A stretch of 64,000 nucleotides of DNA from Prochlorococcus sp. AG-363-C20 (GTDB lineage: Bacteria > Cyanobacteriota > Cyanobacteriia > PCC-6307 > Cyanobiaceae): NCBI GenBank assembly GCA_003280295.1, contig QCFI01000002.1, positions 1-64,000 of the forward strand, given 5' to 3'. Below are positions 11,295-20,393 of the stretch, piece by piece. A program made the position numbers and the translations under genes. How positions within the stretch are numbered: position 1 is the stretch's first letter; each line of letters begins with the position of its first letter. The notes under the pieces were generated by a model that saw nothing but the letters and a program-made list of their open reading frames with translations, was not told where the DNA came from and ran no database searches.

Positions 11295-12539
11295 TCACAG
11301 AAAGGGCGAATTATGTTTCCACCAGTTACGTGCCTCTTCAAAAGTTTTGTCTAGATTACTCAATCTTCCAAAGGCTCTTTCTTGGCAAAGATGGTTCATA
11401 AGAACACCTAGTTTGGGTCCTGCTGGAAGATCAAGAACTTCTTGCAAAGTATGCCCATCTATAGGGCAAAAAGGATGAAAAAGAGGATCTTCTAAATCCC
11501 TCCAGCGATTAATCCAAACTTCTTGTTGCTTAGAAGAAAGCTGAATTATTAAAGCAGGAAGATCATCTTCTAATTCTTGATGTAATTGCAGGCGATCCCG
11601 TTCATCCAGTGTCTCAAAAGCCAATCCATCATTGAGCTTTAGCCACTTTCTAAGTGATTTACAACGTTCACGTTGCCTTCTACTAAAGCGCAAGTAAGTC
11701 AAGCCAGTATCACTTAATAAATGCGTCAAGCGAGCCAAAGGCAAGGCTAAACATATTTCCTTAGTGTTCAGAAATTTCTGATTTTTGAATGTAGGTGGAC
11801 CACAATTCAAAGAATCAAAATATCCACTCCAAGGGTTCAAAAGGCCTAATTCTTTGAGCAGCTCTATTACTTCATCAGCCTCATGAAGACAAACAATTCG
11901 CTGCAGTTCTAGCTGAATCCTTTCGGGTGCAGCCTTTGGAAGAAGGTTGGAATAAGTGTTTATAAAAGTTCTTGTTTGAGGGTCAAGTGAAAGATTTAAT
12001 TCAGCCACAAATCTCAAAGCCCTAAGCAGCCTCAAAGGATCTTCAATTAAATTTCTCTCTCGAACAGCCACAAGCTGATTTTTCCGTAAATCAGCAATAC
12101 CTCCTGTTGGATCAACAATTTCCGGAATCGATCCCAACCTGAGGGCAATTGCATTAAGCCTGAAATCACGATGCCAAAGGTCCTCCTCCAAGGTAGATCC
12201 AAATTGCTTCGCTAAATCAATAGTCCAGTTTTTAAAAACCAATCGGGCTATATCCCTTTGCTCATCAAGGACTACAAAAGTTGCATCTAGGTTTTTAGCA
12301 ATATCTTGAGTGATTTTTATTGCATTATTCGGGACCACAAAATCCAAATCTGGGTTCTTATTAAGTCTGTTCAACAAACCATCTCGAACAGCACCTCCAA
12401 CTAACGCCGTCCCAACTGGTAACTGAGCAATTGAAATAGGCCATCCCCCAGGGTTGAGAGTTTCCAAAAGCGCATTAGCCAAAAAACTCTTATCACCGTT
12501 CAGAATAGAATTTTCAAAAGAGGTGGAGGGAATGTGCAT
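11295..12539 (-). CDS. cca: CCA tRNA nucleotidyltransferase / poly(A) polymerase family
   Basis: This is a class II nucleotidyltransferase that adds or repairs the 3' CCA end of tRNA. The N-terminal catalytic head shows GTALVGGAVRDGLLNRL near residue 45 and PDLDFVV with the metal-binding aspartates. DPTGGIADLRKNQLVAV and LIEDPLRLLRALRFVAEL follow, the usual nucleotide-recognition neck. Length is 414 residues. The C-terminal body is less conserved. Whether it adds full CCA or only part cannot be read from sequence. The start codon lies inside the first codons of divergent ycf34, an 8 bp head-to-head overlap. Confidence 0.9.
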   Translation of the reverse strand: MHIPSTSFENSILNGDKSFLANALLETLNPGGWPISIAQLPVGTALVGGAVRDGLLNRLNKNPDLDFVVPNNAIKITQDIAKNLDATFVVLDEQRDIARLVFKNWTIDLAKQFGSTLEEDLWHRDFRLNAIALRLGSIPEIVDPTGGIADLRKNQLVAVRERNLIEDPLRLLRALRFVAELNLSLDPQTRTFINTYSNLLPKAAPERIQLELQRIVCLHEADEVIELLKELGLLNPWSGYFDSLNCGPPTFKNQKFLNTKEICLALPLARLTHLLSDTGLTYLRFSRRQRERCKSLRKWLKLNDGLAFETLDERDRLQLHQELEDDLPALIIQLSSKQQEVWINRWRDLEDPLFHPFCPIDGHTLQEVLDLPAGPKLGVLMNHLCQERAFGRLSNLDKTFEEARNWWKHNSPFL

Positions 12540-12783
12540 ATGTGTTAACTGCCTCTGGGTTGATCGTTGTCAGACTTATCACTCAGTAGAGCGTCAACAT
12601 GAAGTAACTCATCTAACCGCAACTCCTGACATAGTGCCTATAGATCCATTGATTAACATCAGTATTTTGGAGAAAGCAAATGGAAGTACTGAGGTCGAAT
12701 GGGATGTAAGAGCTTGCAAAAGTTTCCGTAAAGATCAAGGCCGATGGATGAGATTGTGCCCGGGGCAAGAAATCCCAAAATGA
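12532..12783 (+). CDS. ycf34: Ycf34 family protein
   Basis: The track ORF begins at 12454, but the family start is the ATG at 12532 (MCICVNCLWVDRC), preceded by the purine tract AGGTGGAGGG. The protein has 83 residues. Ycf34 is conserved in cyanobacteria and plastids, and its CxCxxC-type N-terminal cysteines (C2, C4, C7, C13) fit reports that it binds an iron-sulfur cluster. A further conserved element is VEWDVRACKSF with another cysteine. A role in photosynthetic electron flow has been proposed for the family. Its first 8 bases overlap the divergent cca start. Confidence 0.88.
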   Translation: MCICVNCLWVDRCQTYHSVERQHEVTHLTATPDIVPIDPLINISILEKANGSTEVEWDVRACKSFRKDQGRWMRLCPGQEIPK

Positions 12784-12794
12784 ATTAAAAGAGA

Positions 12795-13442
12795 ATGCGA
12801 GAAAAAAGGAAGCACAATGAATCTTTTTTGCTGGCTTTACATAGCAGCACCAATACACTTGGTGTAGCAATATTGAATTCAAAGTCACCAAAAGAAAGCA
12901 TTATCAGTTCTACTTTTCCAATCGGACGATACCTGTCCAACAAGGTAGTAAATTGCATAGAAGAACTATTTCCAGCGTCTTCTTGGCACCAACTCAGTCG
13001 TATTTCAGTCGCCATTGGTCCAGGAGGATTTACCGGAACACGTTTAACAGTTATCTTGGCAAGAACTCTTGCACAGCAGCTGGAGTGTCACCTCGATGGA
13101 ATTAGTAGCTTTGCCTTGATGGCTCCACGACTAGCAAAAGATCTGAGCACTAGGCATGAACCGTTTTGGATTACCCAAGAGCTGCCAAGAAAAGGAATAA
13201 TTGCAGGAAAATATCAAATAATAAATGATTCAAAAATGAACAGTTTTGAAGAAGTATTGGAATTAGAGAAACCTCATCTTTTATCTTCTGAATGCAAAGT
13301 AATACCTACCGTCAAGGCGTCAGAAAATGTAACTTTAGATGTAGTTCGACTTTTAAAAGTTTCTTTATTCGCCCAAAAAACAGGGCAAAAAAAATCATGG
13401 AGAAATGTTTTTCCTATTTACGCAAGCTCACCTGTTAAGTGA
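12795..13442 (+). CDS. tsaB: tRNA threonylcarbamoyladenosine biosynthesis protein TsaB
   Basis: TsaB (YeaZ) is the non-catalytic partner of TsaD in making t6A37 on ANN-decoding tRNAs. The 215-residue sequence shows the ASKHA-fold start (LLALHSSTNTLGVAIL) and the hallmark VAIGPGGFTGTRLTVILARTLAQQL near residue 73. The C-terminal half is less conserved, as in other cyanobacteria. It lies 12 bp after ycf34 on the same strand, probably in one transcript. It is convergent with plsC with 40 bp between stops. Confidence 0.88.
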   Translation: MREKRKHNESFLLALHSSTNTLGVAILNSKSPKESIISSTFPIGRYLSNKVVNCIEELFPASSWHQLSRISVAIGPGGFTGTRLTVILARTLAQQLECHLDGISSFALMAPRLAKDLSTRHEPFWITQELPRKGIIAGKYQIINDSKMNSFEEVLELEKPHLLSSECKVIPTVKASENVTLDVVRLLKVSLFAQKTGQKKSWRNVFPIYASSPVK

Positions 13443-13482
13443 ATTCACTAAGTTCTCTTGTAAATATTTGAAGCCATATTAA

Positions 13483-14154
13483 TTATCTAACAAGATCATT
13501 TTCAAGCATCAAATTGATAGTCAACTGTAATTGATTTGTGGTGATTTCTAAATCAAATTTTCGTCGACTAGAAGGGGGTGGTATTGGAGATCCAATCCGC
13601 AAATAAATTGGAACTAAACGAGGCCAAACCATTTTTTTACCAAGAGCTCTATGGCTATTTACTATTGCCACAGGTAATAATGAAGCACCACTTCGTGCTG
13701 CCAATAACGCTGCGCCAGATAAAGGGTTATTTACTCGTCCATCGCTTTGTCGACTACCATCCAGAAAAACTCCTATTGCCGATCCTTTATGAAGTTGTTT
13801 AGTTGCAGTTCTAATTGCTTCACGATCACTTGAACCCCTTTTAACTGGATAGGCTCCACACATTCTAATTATTCGACCTAATAATGGAATCCTAAAGAGT
13901 TCTTCTTTTGCCATAAATGCAATAGGTCGGCCTAATGCATGTCCTAAAAGAGGGGGATCTAAATGAGATCCATGATTTGCAACTACAACTAGAGGACCAT
14001 TCATAGGTACATTTTTATTGCCAAAAGTTCGGCCTCTAAATAAAAGCCTAAACACAGGAAATACAAGGCAATAACTAACTAGCAAATAAGCAAAGGTAGG
14101 TCTTGGCGGAATCAGGGATGCAGGATCTTTTTTCACAGAAAGATTCAAATTCAA
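13483..14154 (-). CDS. plsC: 1-acyl-sn-glycerol-3-phosphate acyltransferase (PlsC family)
   Basis: This membrane-associated acyltransferase adds the second acyl chain of phosphatidic acid. The 223-residue protein shows the HxxxxD catalytic box (ANHGSHLDPPLLG, near residue 56). The substrate-binding block is GVFLDGSRQSDG, where the common EGTRS reads DGSRQ. A third block is LLPVAIVNS. An N-terminal hydrophobic segment (FAYLLVSYCLVFPVF) probably anchors it. Its start overlaps the fabD stop by 4 bp, making it the last gene of a plsX-fabH-fabD-plsC lipid operon. Confidence 0.9.
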   Translation of the reverse strand: MNLNLSVKKDPASLIPPRPTFAYLLVSYCLVFPVFRLLFRGRTFGNKNVPMNGPLVVVANHGSHLDPPLLGHALGRPIAFMAKEELFRIPLLGRIIRMCGAYPVKRGSSDREAIRTATKQLHKGSAIGVFLDGSRQSDGRVNNPLSGAALLAARSGASLLPVAIVNSHRALGKKMVWPRLVPIYLRIGSPIPPPSSRRKFDLEITTNQLQLTINLMLENDLVR

Positions 14155-15044
14155 TACCCCAAACCACTAATATTAGATATTTGGCTAATTGTTACACCCT
14201 TAAGAGAACGTTTTGCTAAGCCACTAAGAACATTTCCAGGTCCAATTTCCACTAAGTTCTTGATACCTTGCTCAACCATCGTTTCCATAGTTTCTCGCCA
14301 GCGAACCCCTGTCGTCATTTGTCTCTTTAATCTCTCTTTCAAAAGCTCTCCATCACAAGTAGGGATAGGTTCTGCATTACTTAAAACAGGAAAAAGAGCA
14401 TTCTGAAAGGTCACCTCATCAAGCTCAGTAGCAAAAGCACGAGAAGCATTGTCCATATATGGGGAATGAAATGCTCCAGATACATGTAATGGTATAGCCC
14501 TCTTACAAATCAAAGAATCACTAACAGTCTTTACAGACTGAGGAGTACCTGACAAAACAACTTGGCTAGAACTGTTGTCATTCGCAATAACAACTCCTTC
14601 AGTAGACGCTATAAGCTCATCAAGCTGTTTTCTATCAAAGCCAATTAACGCTGTCATAGCCCCCCCGCCTGCAAGATTCATGAGTTCAGAACGTCGCTTT
14701 AACAAACGCAAAGCAGTGTTTGCATCAAAAACCTGAGCGGCATAGAGAGCCACAATTTCACCCAAGCTATGACCAGCAAGTAATGAAGGGTTCCTACCTT
14801 GTCTCATAAGGTCATCGACTAACAATGACTCAACAACAAACAATGCTGGCTGAGTATTCCTTGTGTCATTTAGATCAGCAGATTCATCTGCATCATTACT
14901 TTGACTACAGATCGATAGAAGATCACGTCCTAATAATTGCGATGCAAAAGCAAATCTTTCTTCTGCACCTGGCAATGACAGTAAATCATCCGCCATACCA
15001 AGTTTCTGTGAGCCTTGACCTGGAAAAACCCAAGCAATCGTCAT
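14151..15044 (-). CDS. fabD: Malonyl-CoA:ACP transacylase (FabD)
   Basis: FabD transfers malonyl from CoA to acyl carrier protein for fatty acid elongation. At 297 residues it has normal length. The oxyanion loop motif FPGQGSQKLGM is at residue 7. The active-site serine is in GHSLGEIVAL (Ser93), and the histidine context is GAFHSPYM near residue 191. ATG at 15044 gives the usual N-terminus (MTIAWVFPGQGSQ). It sits between fabH and plsC on the same strand, 28 bp after fabH. Confidence 0.95.
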   Translation of the reverse strand: MTIAWVFPGQGSQKLGMADDLLSLPGAEERFAFASQLLGRDLLSICSQSNDADESADLNDTRNTQPALFVVESLLVDDLMRQGRNPSLLAGHSLGEIVALYAAQVFDANTALRLLKRRSELMNLAGGGAMTALIGFDRKQLDELIASTEGVVIANDNSSSQVVLSGTPQSVKTVSDSLICKRAIPLHVSGAFHSPYMDNASRAFATELDEVTFQNALFPVLSNAEPIPTCDGELLKERLKRQMTTGVRWRETMETMVEQGIKNLVEIGPGNVLSGLAKRSLKGVTISQISNISGLGY

Positions 15045-15072
15045 GAAAAATCTTCAATCAATGAAGTAAATC

Positions 15073-16074
15073 TTAAATGGGGCCCTGCCATCGCAATAAA
15101 GCTGCTCCCCAACTCAACCCAGCACCAAATCCACTGCTAGCTATCAAATGTCCTGGCCTTATGCGTCCATCTCTAACTGCTTCATCCAACATTAAAGGGA
15201 TAGTGGCAGCAGAAGTATTTCCATATTTAGAAAGATTGCTTAAAACTTTTTCTTTTGGGATAGAAAATCGATCAGCTACCGCATCCAAAATCCTCTTATT
15301 TGCCTGATGCAAAAGTAACCAATCCAATGAGTCTGGATCAATTTGATTGGCAGTTAAAAGTTCTTCGAGAATAGAAGGGACTTCTCTAACAGCAAACTTA
15401 TAAACCTCTTGTCCATTCATTTTTATAGGCGAGAAACCTCCTCTCTGATGAGTTATCCCATCTACCAACGGAAGAAAATCTTCAATCTGATTCAAAGTCA
15501 AACAATTTCCTCGATTGCCATCAGATTTCAATTTAAAACCAATTAATCCATCATTCTTTTGATCAGTAGCTTCAAGAGCAACAGCCCCTGCTCCATCTCC
15601 AAAAAGCACACAACTTGTTCGATCATCCCAGTCGACCCAACGAGTTAATTGATCAGCACCTATAACCAACACTCTCCGCATTGAACCACTTCGCAAAAAT
15701 TGAGCAGCCGTAATCAAAGCGAATAAAAAGCCACTACAAGCTGCTGTGAGGTCAAAAGCGACTGCATTTGAAGCTCCAATCTTCGCTTGAACTTGAGGTG
15801 CTGATCCAAACAAATCATCAGGAGTAGATGATGCCAATAGCACTAAATCAATAGTTTCTGGGTTCCAACCCGCCATTTTTAAGGCTGATGAAGCAGCCCT
15901 CTGACTCAAAGCAGAAAGAGTTTCTTCTGAGTCACAAACATGTCGTTCAGCAATACCTGTGCGACTTCGAATCCAAGAATCATTTGTCTCAACTCTTAGG
16001 CCGAGTTGTGCATTAGTAAGTGTTTGGTGGGGAGTGGCACTTCCACTGCCTACCAAAGCTATTCCTATATTCAT
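15073..16074 (-). CDS. fabH: 3-oxoacyl-ACP synthase III (FabH)
   Basis: FabH starts fatty acid synthesis by condensing acetyl-CoA with malonyl-ACP. The catalytic triad is visible: Cys in LTAACSGFLFAL (about residue 113), His in LLHQANKRI and Asn in YGNTSAATIP. I chose the ATG at 16074 (MNIGIALVGSGSA); the track's start at 16092 is a TTG six codons upstream. It lies in the plsX-fabH-fabD-plsC run, giving both initiation and acyl transfer functions in one transcript. Confidence 0.94.
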   Translation of the reverse strand: MNIGIALVGSGSATPHQTLTNAQLGLRVETNDSWIRSRTGIAERHVCDSEETLSALSQRAASSALKMAGWNPETIDLVLLASSTPDDLFGSAPQVQAKIGASNAVAFDLTAACSGFLFALITAAQFLRSGSMRRVLVIGADQLTRWVDWDDRTSCVLFGDGAGAVALEATDQKNDGLIGFKLKSDGNRGNCLTLNQIEDFLPLVDGITHQRGGFSPIKMNGQEVYKFAVREVPSILEELLTANQIDPDSLDWLLLHQANKRILDAVADRFSIPKEKVLSNLSKYGNTSAATIPLMLDEAVRDGRIRPGHLIASSGFGAGLSWGAALLRWQGPI

Positions 16075-16149
16075 TTGAAACGATTCTGCCAAAAGCTATG
16101 AGATTTCCAACTGAATCAGTCAATCACAACCCACAACCCCATTCATAGC

Positions 16150-17505
16150 TCAAACGCTAGCAATGGAAGAATTTTGAAGCTGAACCAAATCATCCATCAC
16201 ACCATGATTTGCTGCAGAGTGAGCAAGACGAAGGGCACTCACAACTGAAAGAGCTTTGCTACTGCCATGACCTATAACACAAATACCATTTACACCAAGC
16301 AAAAGAGCTCCTCCATGTTCCGCGTGATCAAGACGTTTCTTAATCCTTTTGAGATTACTGCGGAGAAATGCAGAGCCAACTTTTCCTCGCCTGCCTCTTG
16401 GCAATTCAGCTCGAAGCACGTCTAACAAAACACTACCTACAGATTCAAGAAATTTAAGTAATACATTCCCTGTAAATCCATCACAAACTACTACATCAAA
16501 TTCACCAGAAAGAACATCCCTACCTTCACAATTGCCAACAAAATGAAAGCGATCTTCTTTACTTAATAATTCATAAGTTTGAATAGAAAGATCATTTCCT
16601 TTGCAAGATTCTTCACCAATATTTAACAACCCTATTCGTGGCTGACTAATTTGTAAAACATCACGAGAATAGATATTTCCAAGTAAAGCAAATTGATGCA
16701 AGTAAGTAGACTTACAATCCATATTTGCACCAACATCAAGAACGAGAACCGGTTGACCAGGATCTTTTGTAGGGAAAAGTGCTCCAATAGCAGGTCGGTC
16801 AATTCCCTGAAGACGACCTAAACGAAAAATTGCTGCAGCCATTAATGCACCAGAGTTGCCTGCTGAATAGACAGCCATGGCTTTATTCTTTTTAACCAAA
16901 TCCATCGCAAGATTGATGCTTGCGTCACGTTTTCTTCTTACTGCAGTGGCTTCTTCATTCATTTCTACCGAAGGGCCACTATTTATCAGCTCTAAATGAC
17001 CAGCCTCTATTGCTTCATCAAGTAATTCATTTAATCCCATTAACTGAGCTGCCTTCAAAACCTTTTCAGATTCACCAACGAAACGGATCCGAATTGGCAA
17101 TCTTTGCAAAGCCTGAAGACATCCATCAAGAATCTGAGCAGGAGCGTTATCCCCACCCATACCGTCAACGGCAATCCAAAGACGTTCAGATTCATCAAAA
17201 ATCGGTTTATCAATCCCACTATCGCCGCTTTGTAAGCGTCGTAGAGGATCAAAAACAAGCGGCTGCAGCATATTTCCTGCCATTGAGCTCGCACTTGTCA
17301 CCACGGACCCTGCACTTGAAACCACTGTCCCAGCAACATTGCCAGCAGCCGAAGCAGAGTTCGTAGCTGTATCCACAATGCTAGTTACAGCCGCATTACG
17401 GCGATACCAAATAACCAAACGCCTGATGGCCTTTGGCCGATTGGCCTTATTACGCAACCCCAAGGCAGCGTTTGTATCAGTGTCCTTCTGAACCAATTGA
17501 ATCAA
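16150..17505 (-). CDS. plsX: Phosphate acyltransferase PlsX with long N-terminal extension
   Basis: PlsX makes acyl-phosphate from acyl-ACP for phospholipid synthesis. The core starts only near residue 110 with LWIAVDGMGGDNAPAQIL. It includes GNSGALMAAAIFRLGRL, VLVLDVGANMDCK and VVCDGFTGNVLLKFLE. Residues 1-109 form an extra segment: basic (RPKAIRRLVIWYRRNAAV), then a small-residue stretch (AGNVAGTVVSSAGSVVTSASS) that looks amphipathic or membrane-associating. The open frame has no ATG near its start, and the track start is a TTG inside the last codons of rpaB (29 bp overlap). A TTG about 15 codons later is an alternative. Known bacterial PlsX proteins usually lack this extension. Confidence 0.9.
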   Translation of the reverse strand: MIQLVQKDTDTNAALGLRNKANRPKAIRRLVIWYRRNAAVTSIVDTATNSASAAGNVAGTVVSSAGSVVTSASSMAGNMLQPLVFDPLRRLQSGDSGIDKPIFDESERLWIAVDGMGGDNAPAQILDGCLQALQRLPIRIRFVGESEKVLKAAQLMGLNELLDEAIEAGHLELINSGPSVEMNEEATAVRRKRDASINLAMDLVKKNKAMAVYSAGNSGALMAAAIFRLGRLQGIDRPAIGALFPTKDPGQPVLVLDVGANMDCKSTYLHQFALLGNIYSRDVLQISQPRIGLLNIGEESCKGNDLSIQTYELLSKEDRFHFVGNCEGRDVLSGEFDVVVCDGFTGNVLLKFLESVGSVLLDVLRAELPRGRRGKVGSAFLRSNLKRIKKRLDHAEHGGALLLGVNGICVIGHGSSKALSVVSALRLAHSAANHGVMDDLVQLQNSSIASV

Positions 17506-18226
17506 CTATGCGCTGGAACAAATAACCCGTACCCCGTGCAGTAAGAATAAGCTCAGGATTGGCTGGGTCATCTTCCAGTTTGGAACGCAACCTTGAAATA
17601 TGTACATCAACAACACGAGTATCAACATGACGTTCTGGTGTATATCCCCAAACTTCCTTGAGAATTTCTCCTCTGCTAAAGGGTTCTCCTGATCTACTAA
17701 CTAACAACTCCAACAAACTGAATTCCATTCCTGTCAGGCGTATACGCTCATCGCCACGAAAAACCTTGCGTTTATTAGTATCGATTCGCAAATTCGTAAC
17801 TTGAATAACACCAGAGTTTGGAATTCCAGCTATGTGCTCTTTCTCAACACGACGCAGAACACAACGAATGCGAGCTTCCAACTCCTTGGGACTAAAGGGC
17901 TTAACTACGTAATCATCAGCTCCAAGCTCAAGTCCTGTGATTCTGTCTGCTACGTCCCCTAATGCTGTGAGCATGACAATTGGCACATCAGACTCCTTAC
18001 GCAATTCTTGGCAAACGCCATAACCATCAAGTTTTGGCATCATCACGTCGAGAACGACTAAGTCAGGTTCACAATTCCGAAACAGTTCAAGTGCCTCATT
18101 CCCATCACATGCTGTAACGACCTGATAGCCGATCATGGATAAGCGGGTTTCAAGAATCCGTCGAATGCTGGCCTCATCGTCAGCTACGAGAATGGTTTCT
18201 TTAGATGCTGAACTGATAGCCGTCAT
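17477..18226 (-). CDS. rpaB: OmpR-family response regulator RpaB
   Basis: RpaB (Ycf27 type) is an essential cyanobacterial regulator of high-light and photosystem genes, normally phosphorylated by Hik33/NblS. The receiver domain covers residues 10-125, with the phosphoacceptor Asp60 in LVVLDVMMPKLDG and GADDYVVKPFSPKELEARIR. The C-terminal winged helix includes LTGMEFSLLELLVSR and RHVDTRVVDVHISRLRSKLE. These blocks closely match cyanobacterial RpaB. The ATG is at 18226. It is the first gene of a run that continues into plsX with overlapping reading frames, so lipid genes may share its transcript. Confidence 0.95.
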   Translation of the reverse strand: MTAISSASKETILVADDEASIRRILETRLSMIGYQVVTACDGNEALELFRNCEPDLVVLDVMMPKLDGYGVCQELRKESDVPIVMLTALGDVADRITGLELGADDYVVKPFSPKELEARIRCVLRRVEKEHIAGIPNSGVIQVTNLRIDTNKRKVFRGDERIRLTGMEFSLLELLVSRSGEPFSRGEILKEVWGYTPERHVDTRVVDVHISRLRSKLEDDPANPELILTARGTGYLFQRIVDSIGSEGH

Positions 18227-18331
18227 GTCTTCTTTGGCTGTGGCGGCAAATGAAACTCGATATTAGATAACCCCCGAGAAGGCCCCCAAAGGTCATCTTT
18301 ATTCAAGCAAAGCCAACTTTCTTTACTTTAA

Positions 18332-19747
18332 GTGTCTCGCATTGCCTCTATCTACATCTGTCAAAGCTGTGGAGCACAAACACGACAGTTCTTTGGCAAA
18401 TGCTCCAATTGTGGAGATTGGAATTCAATTATTGAACAGGTTGACTCTTCGCTCAATAATAGGCGAAAAAAAAGCAGCTCTAATTCATGGAAAGAGCCGA
18501 TATCATTACTGTCTGAACCAATCACCTCCCTAAAAGAAACAGTATTAGATCGCCTAACAAGTGGATATAGCGAATTCGATCGTGTGCTTGGAGGAGGATT
18601 AGTCCCTGGCTCACTTGTCTTAGTTGGCGGTGATCCAGGTATCGGCAAAAGCACACTTCTATTACAGAGCGCAACAGCTATGGCTGTTAAACAGTCTGTT
18701 TTATATGTCAGTGCAGAAGAGTCTGCACAGCAAGTGAGATTGCGCTGGAAACGTCTAAAAGGATCTGAATCCAACCTTCATCTACTTGCAGAAACCAACT
18801 TGGAATTGGTTCTCAGAGAACTTGAAGCCTTAAAGCCAGCAGTAGCAATTATCGACAGTATTCAGGCATTAAATAATGAAAATCTCTCTGGAGCGCCTGG
18901 TTCAGTAGGGCAAGTCAAAGAATGTGCTTCTGCATTGCAACAATTAGCAAAACAACAAAACACCTCCTTATTTCTGGTTGGTCATGTAACCAAAGAAGGA
19001 ATGCTTGCAGGACCAAAAGTCCTAGAACATCTGGTTGACGTTGTTCTGACATTTGAAGGCGACAGGCATGCAAGCCATAGATTGTTACGAGCCGTAAAGA
19101 ATCGTTACGGGGCCACTCATGAACTTGGGATTTTTGAGATGGAAGGCGATGGACTTTCCGAAGTAACAAATCCCAGTGAAATATTTCTCAACAGAAAAGC
19201 AACAGTTGGAGTCGCAACAATCGTTGCTTGTGAAGGGAGCAGATGTCTTGCAGTCGACCTACAAGCGCTTATAAGTGCTACAACCTATGCAAGCCCTAGA
19301 CGAACAGCTACTGGAATTGAAATAAACAGGCTTCATCAAATCTTGGCAGTACTTGAAAAACATTTAGGCTTCAGCTTGTCTCGTCATGACTGCTATCTCG
19401 CCGTAGCAGGTGGTTTAACAGTTGAAGAACCTGCCGCAGATCTAGCAATTGCCACAGCAGTTGTATCCAGTCACAAAGGTCTACTTTTACCTCAAGGCAC
19501 AGTTCTTATCGGAGAATTAGGCCTAGGAGGACAATTACGTCCTGTCAGTCAACTGCCACAAAGATTGCAAGAAGCTCAACGGCTTGGATTCGAAAGAGCT
19601 ATTTTCCCCAGTGGAAGTGGCTTAACAAAAATGAAGCCAGAACTGAATTTAGAATTACATGAAGTATCAAATATTGGTGAAGCCTTAAATATTGCTCTAG
19701 GTGTGAATCTTGATATTGATGAAAACTACAGAAATCTATTTAAATGA
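18332..19747 (+). CDS. radA: DNA repair protein RadA
   Basis: RadA (Sms) is a RecA-related helicase that promotes branch migration in homologous recombination. The N-terminal zinc finger ([21 protein letters not shown]) is at residue 10. Walker A ([10 protein letters not shown]) is near residue 98. The RadA-specific [15 protein letters not shown] follows. The C-terminal Lon-like domain contains [20 protein letters not shown]. Length is 471 residues. The start is GTG at 18332. The 3' end overlaps the convergent ycf3 gene by 8 bp. Confidence 0.95.
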   Translation: MSRIASIYICQSCGAQTRQFFGKCSNCGDWNSIIEQVDSSLNNRRKKSSSNSWKEPISLLSEPITSLKETVLDRLTSGYSEFDRVLGGGLVPGSLVLVGGDPGIGKSTLLLQSATAMAVKQSVLYVSAEESAQQVRLRWKRLKGSESNLHLLAETNLELVLRELEALKPAVAIIDSIQALNNENLSGAPGSVGQVKECASALQQLAKQQNTSLFLVGHVTKEGMLAGPKVLEHLVDVVLTFEGDRHASHRLLRAVKNRYGATHELGIFEMEGDGLSEVTNPSEIFLNRKATVGVATIVACEGSRCLAVDLQALISATTYASPRRTATGIEINRLHQILAVLEKHLGFSLSRHDCYLAVAGGLTVEEPAADLAIATAVVSSHKGLLLPQGTVLIGELGLGGQLRPVSQLPQRLQEAQRLGFERAIFPSGSGLTKMKPELNLELHEVSNIGEALNIALGVNLDIDENYRNLFK

Positions 19748-20258
19748 TGTCAATTTTGCTTCGCCGGGTTGTTTTCAGCCAATTCTCAATTTCTAAATAT
19801 CCACCGGGATAAAGTCTTACAGCCTTAGTCCAGACTTCTGCAGCTCTATCAAACCAAATATCAGACTCATCTTGATTGCCTGCTTCTTGCTCAAGTCGAC
19901 CACGTTTTTCATAAATCAAACCCATGTTTTTCAAACATGAAGGTTGTTTAGGGTTTTCTTCAAGTGCCTTGGTGTAAGTCTCGAGTGCTCGATCCTCTTC
20001 CCCATTACTCATATAAATAATCGCCATATTTTTAAGAGTTTCGCTCCTGTCAACTGGATTTTCCTCAAGTCTGAGACTTTCTTCGTAATTTTCAAGAGCC
20101 TCTGAATAATCACCATCATTCTGGGCTGAGAGTCCATCTCGGTAATAAACATAGGCTTTCTTCTGTTGTGAATCGATTGGCATCATCTTGACAATCATCT
20201 CTGCCATCACAGTGAAGGCCTTATCAATAGGATTGTCTTGTTCTCGACTACGAGGCAT
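19740..20258 (-). CDS. ycf3: Photosystem I assembly protein Ycf3
   Basis: Ycf3 is a TPR chaperone required to assemble photosystem I subunits PsaA and PsaB on the thylakoid. The 172-residue protein shows the conserved start [19 protein letters not shown], then [33 protein letters not shown] and two more TPR units ([13 protein letters not shown]..., [15 protein letters not shown]). Length is normal. It is convergent with radA, with the last codons overlapping by 8 bp, and divergent from the copper ATPase gene. Confidence 0.95.
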   Translation of the reverse strand: MPRSREQDNPIDKAFTVMAEMIVKMMPIDSQQKKAYVYYRDGLSAQNDGDYSEALENYEESLRLEENPVDRSETLKNMAIIYMSNGEEDRALETYTKALEENPKQPSCLKNMGLIYEKRGRLEQEAGNQDESDIWFDRAAEVWTKAVRLYPGGYLEIENWLKTTRRSKIDII

Positions 20259-20393
20259 AACTAAGTTTAATCACCAATTCGTGTACCCATCCTGCCGAAA
20301 TTCAAAGCTAGTTGCTTAAGCAATTATATTTTTTGTTGAACATGGCATTTATATCGTTCAAGTAATTAGCTTGGTAGCGCACCTCACAAATCC

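Noticed and set aside
12454-12531. N-terminal extension of the track ORF for ycf34
   Set aside because: It lies antisense to cca; family members start at MCICVNC and a purine-rich site precedes that ATG.
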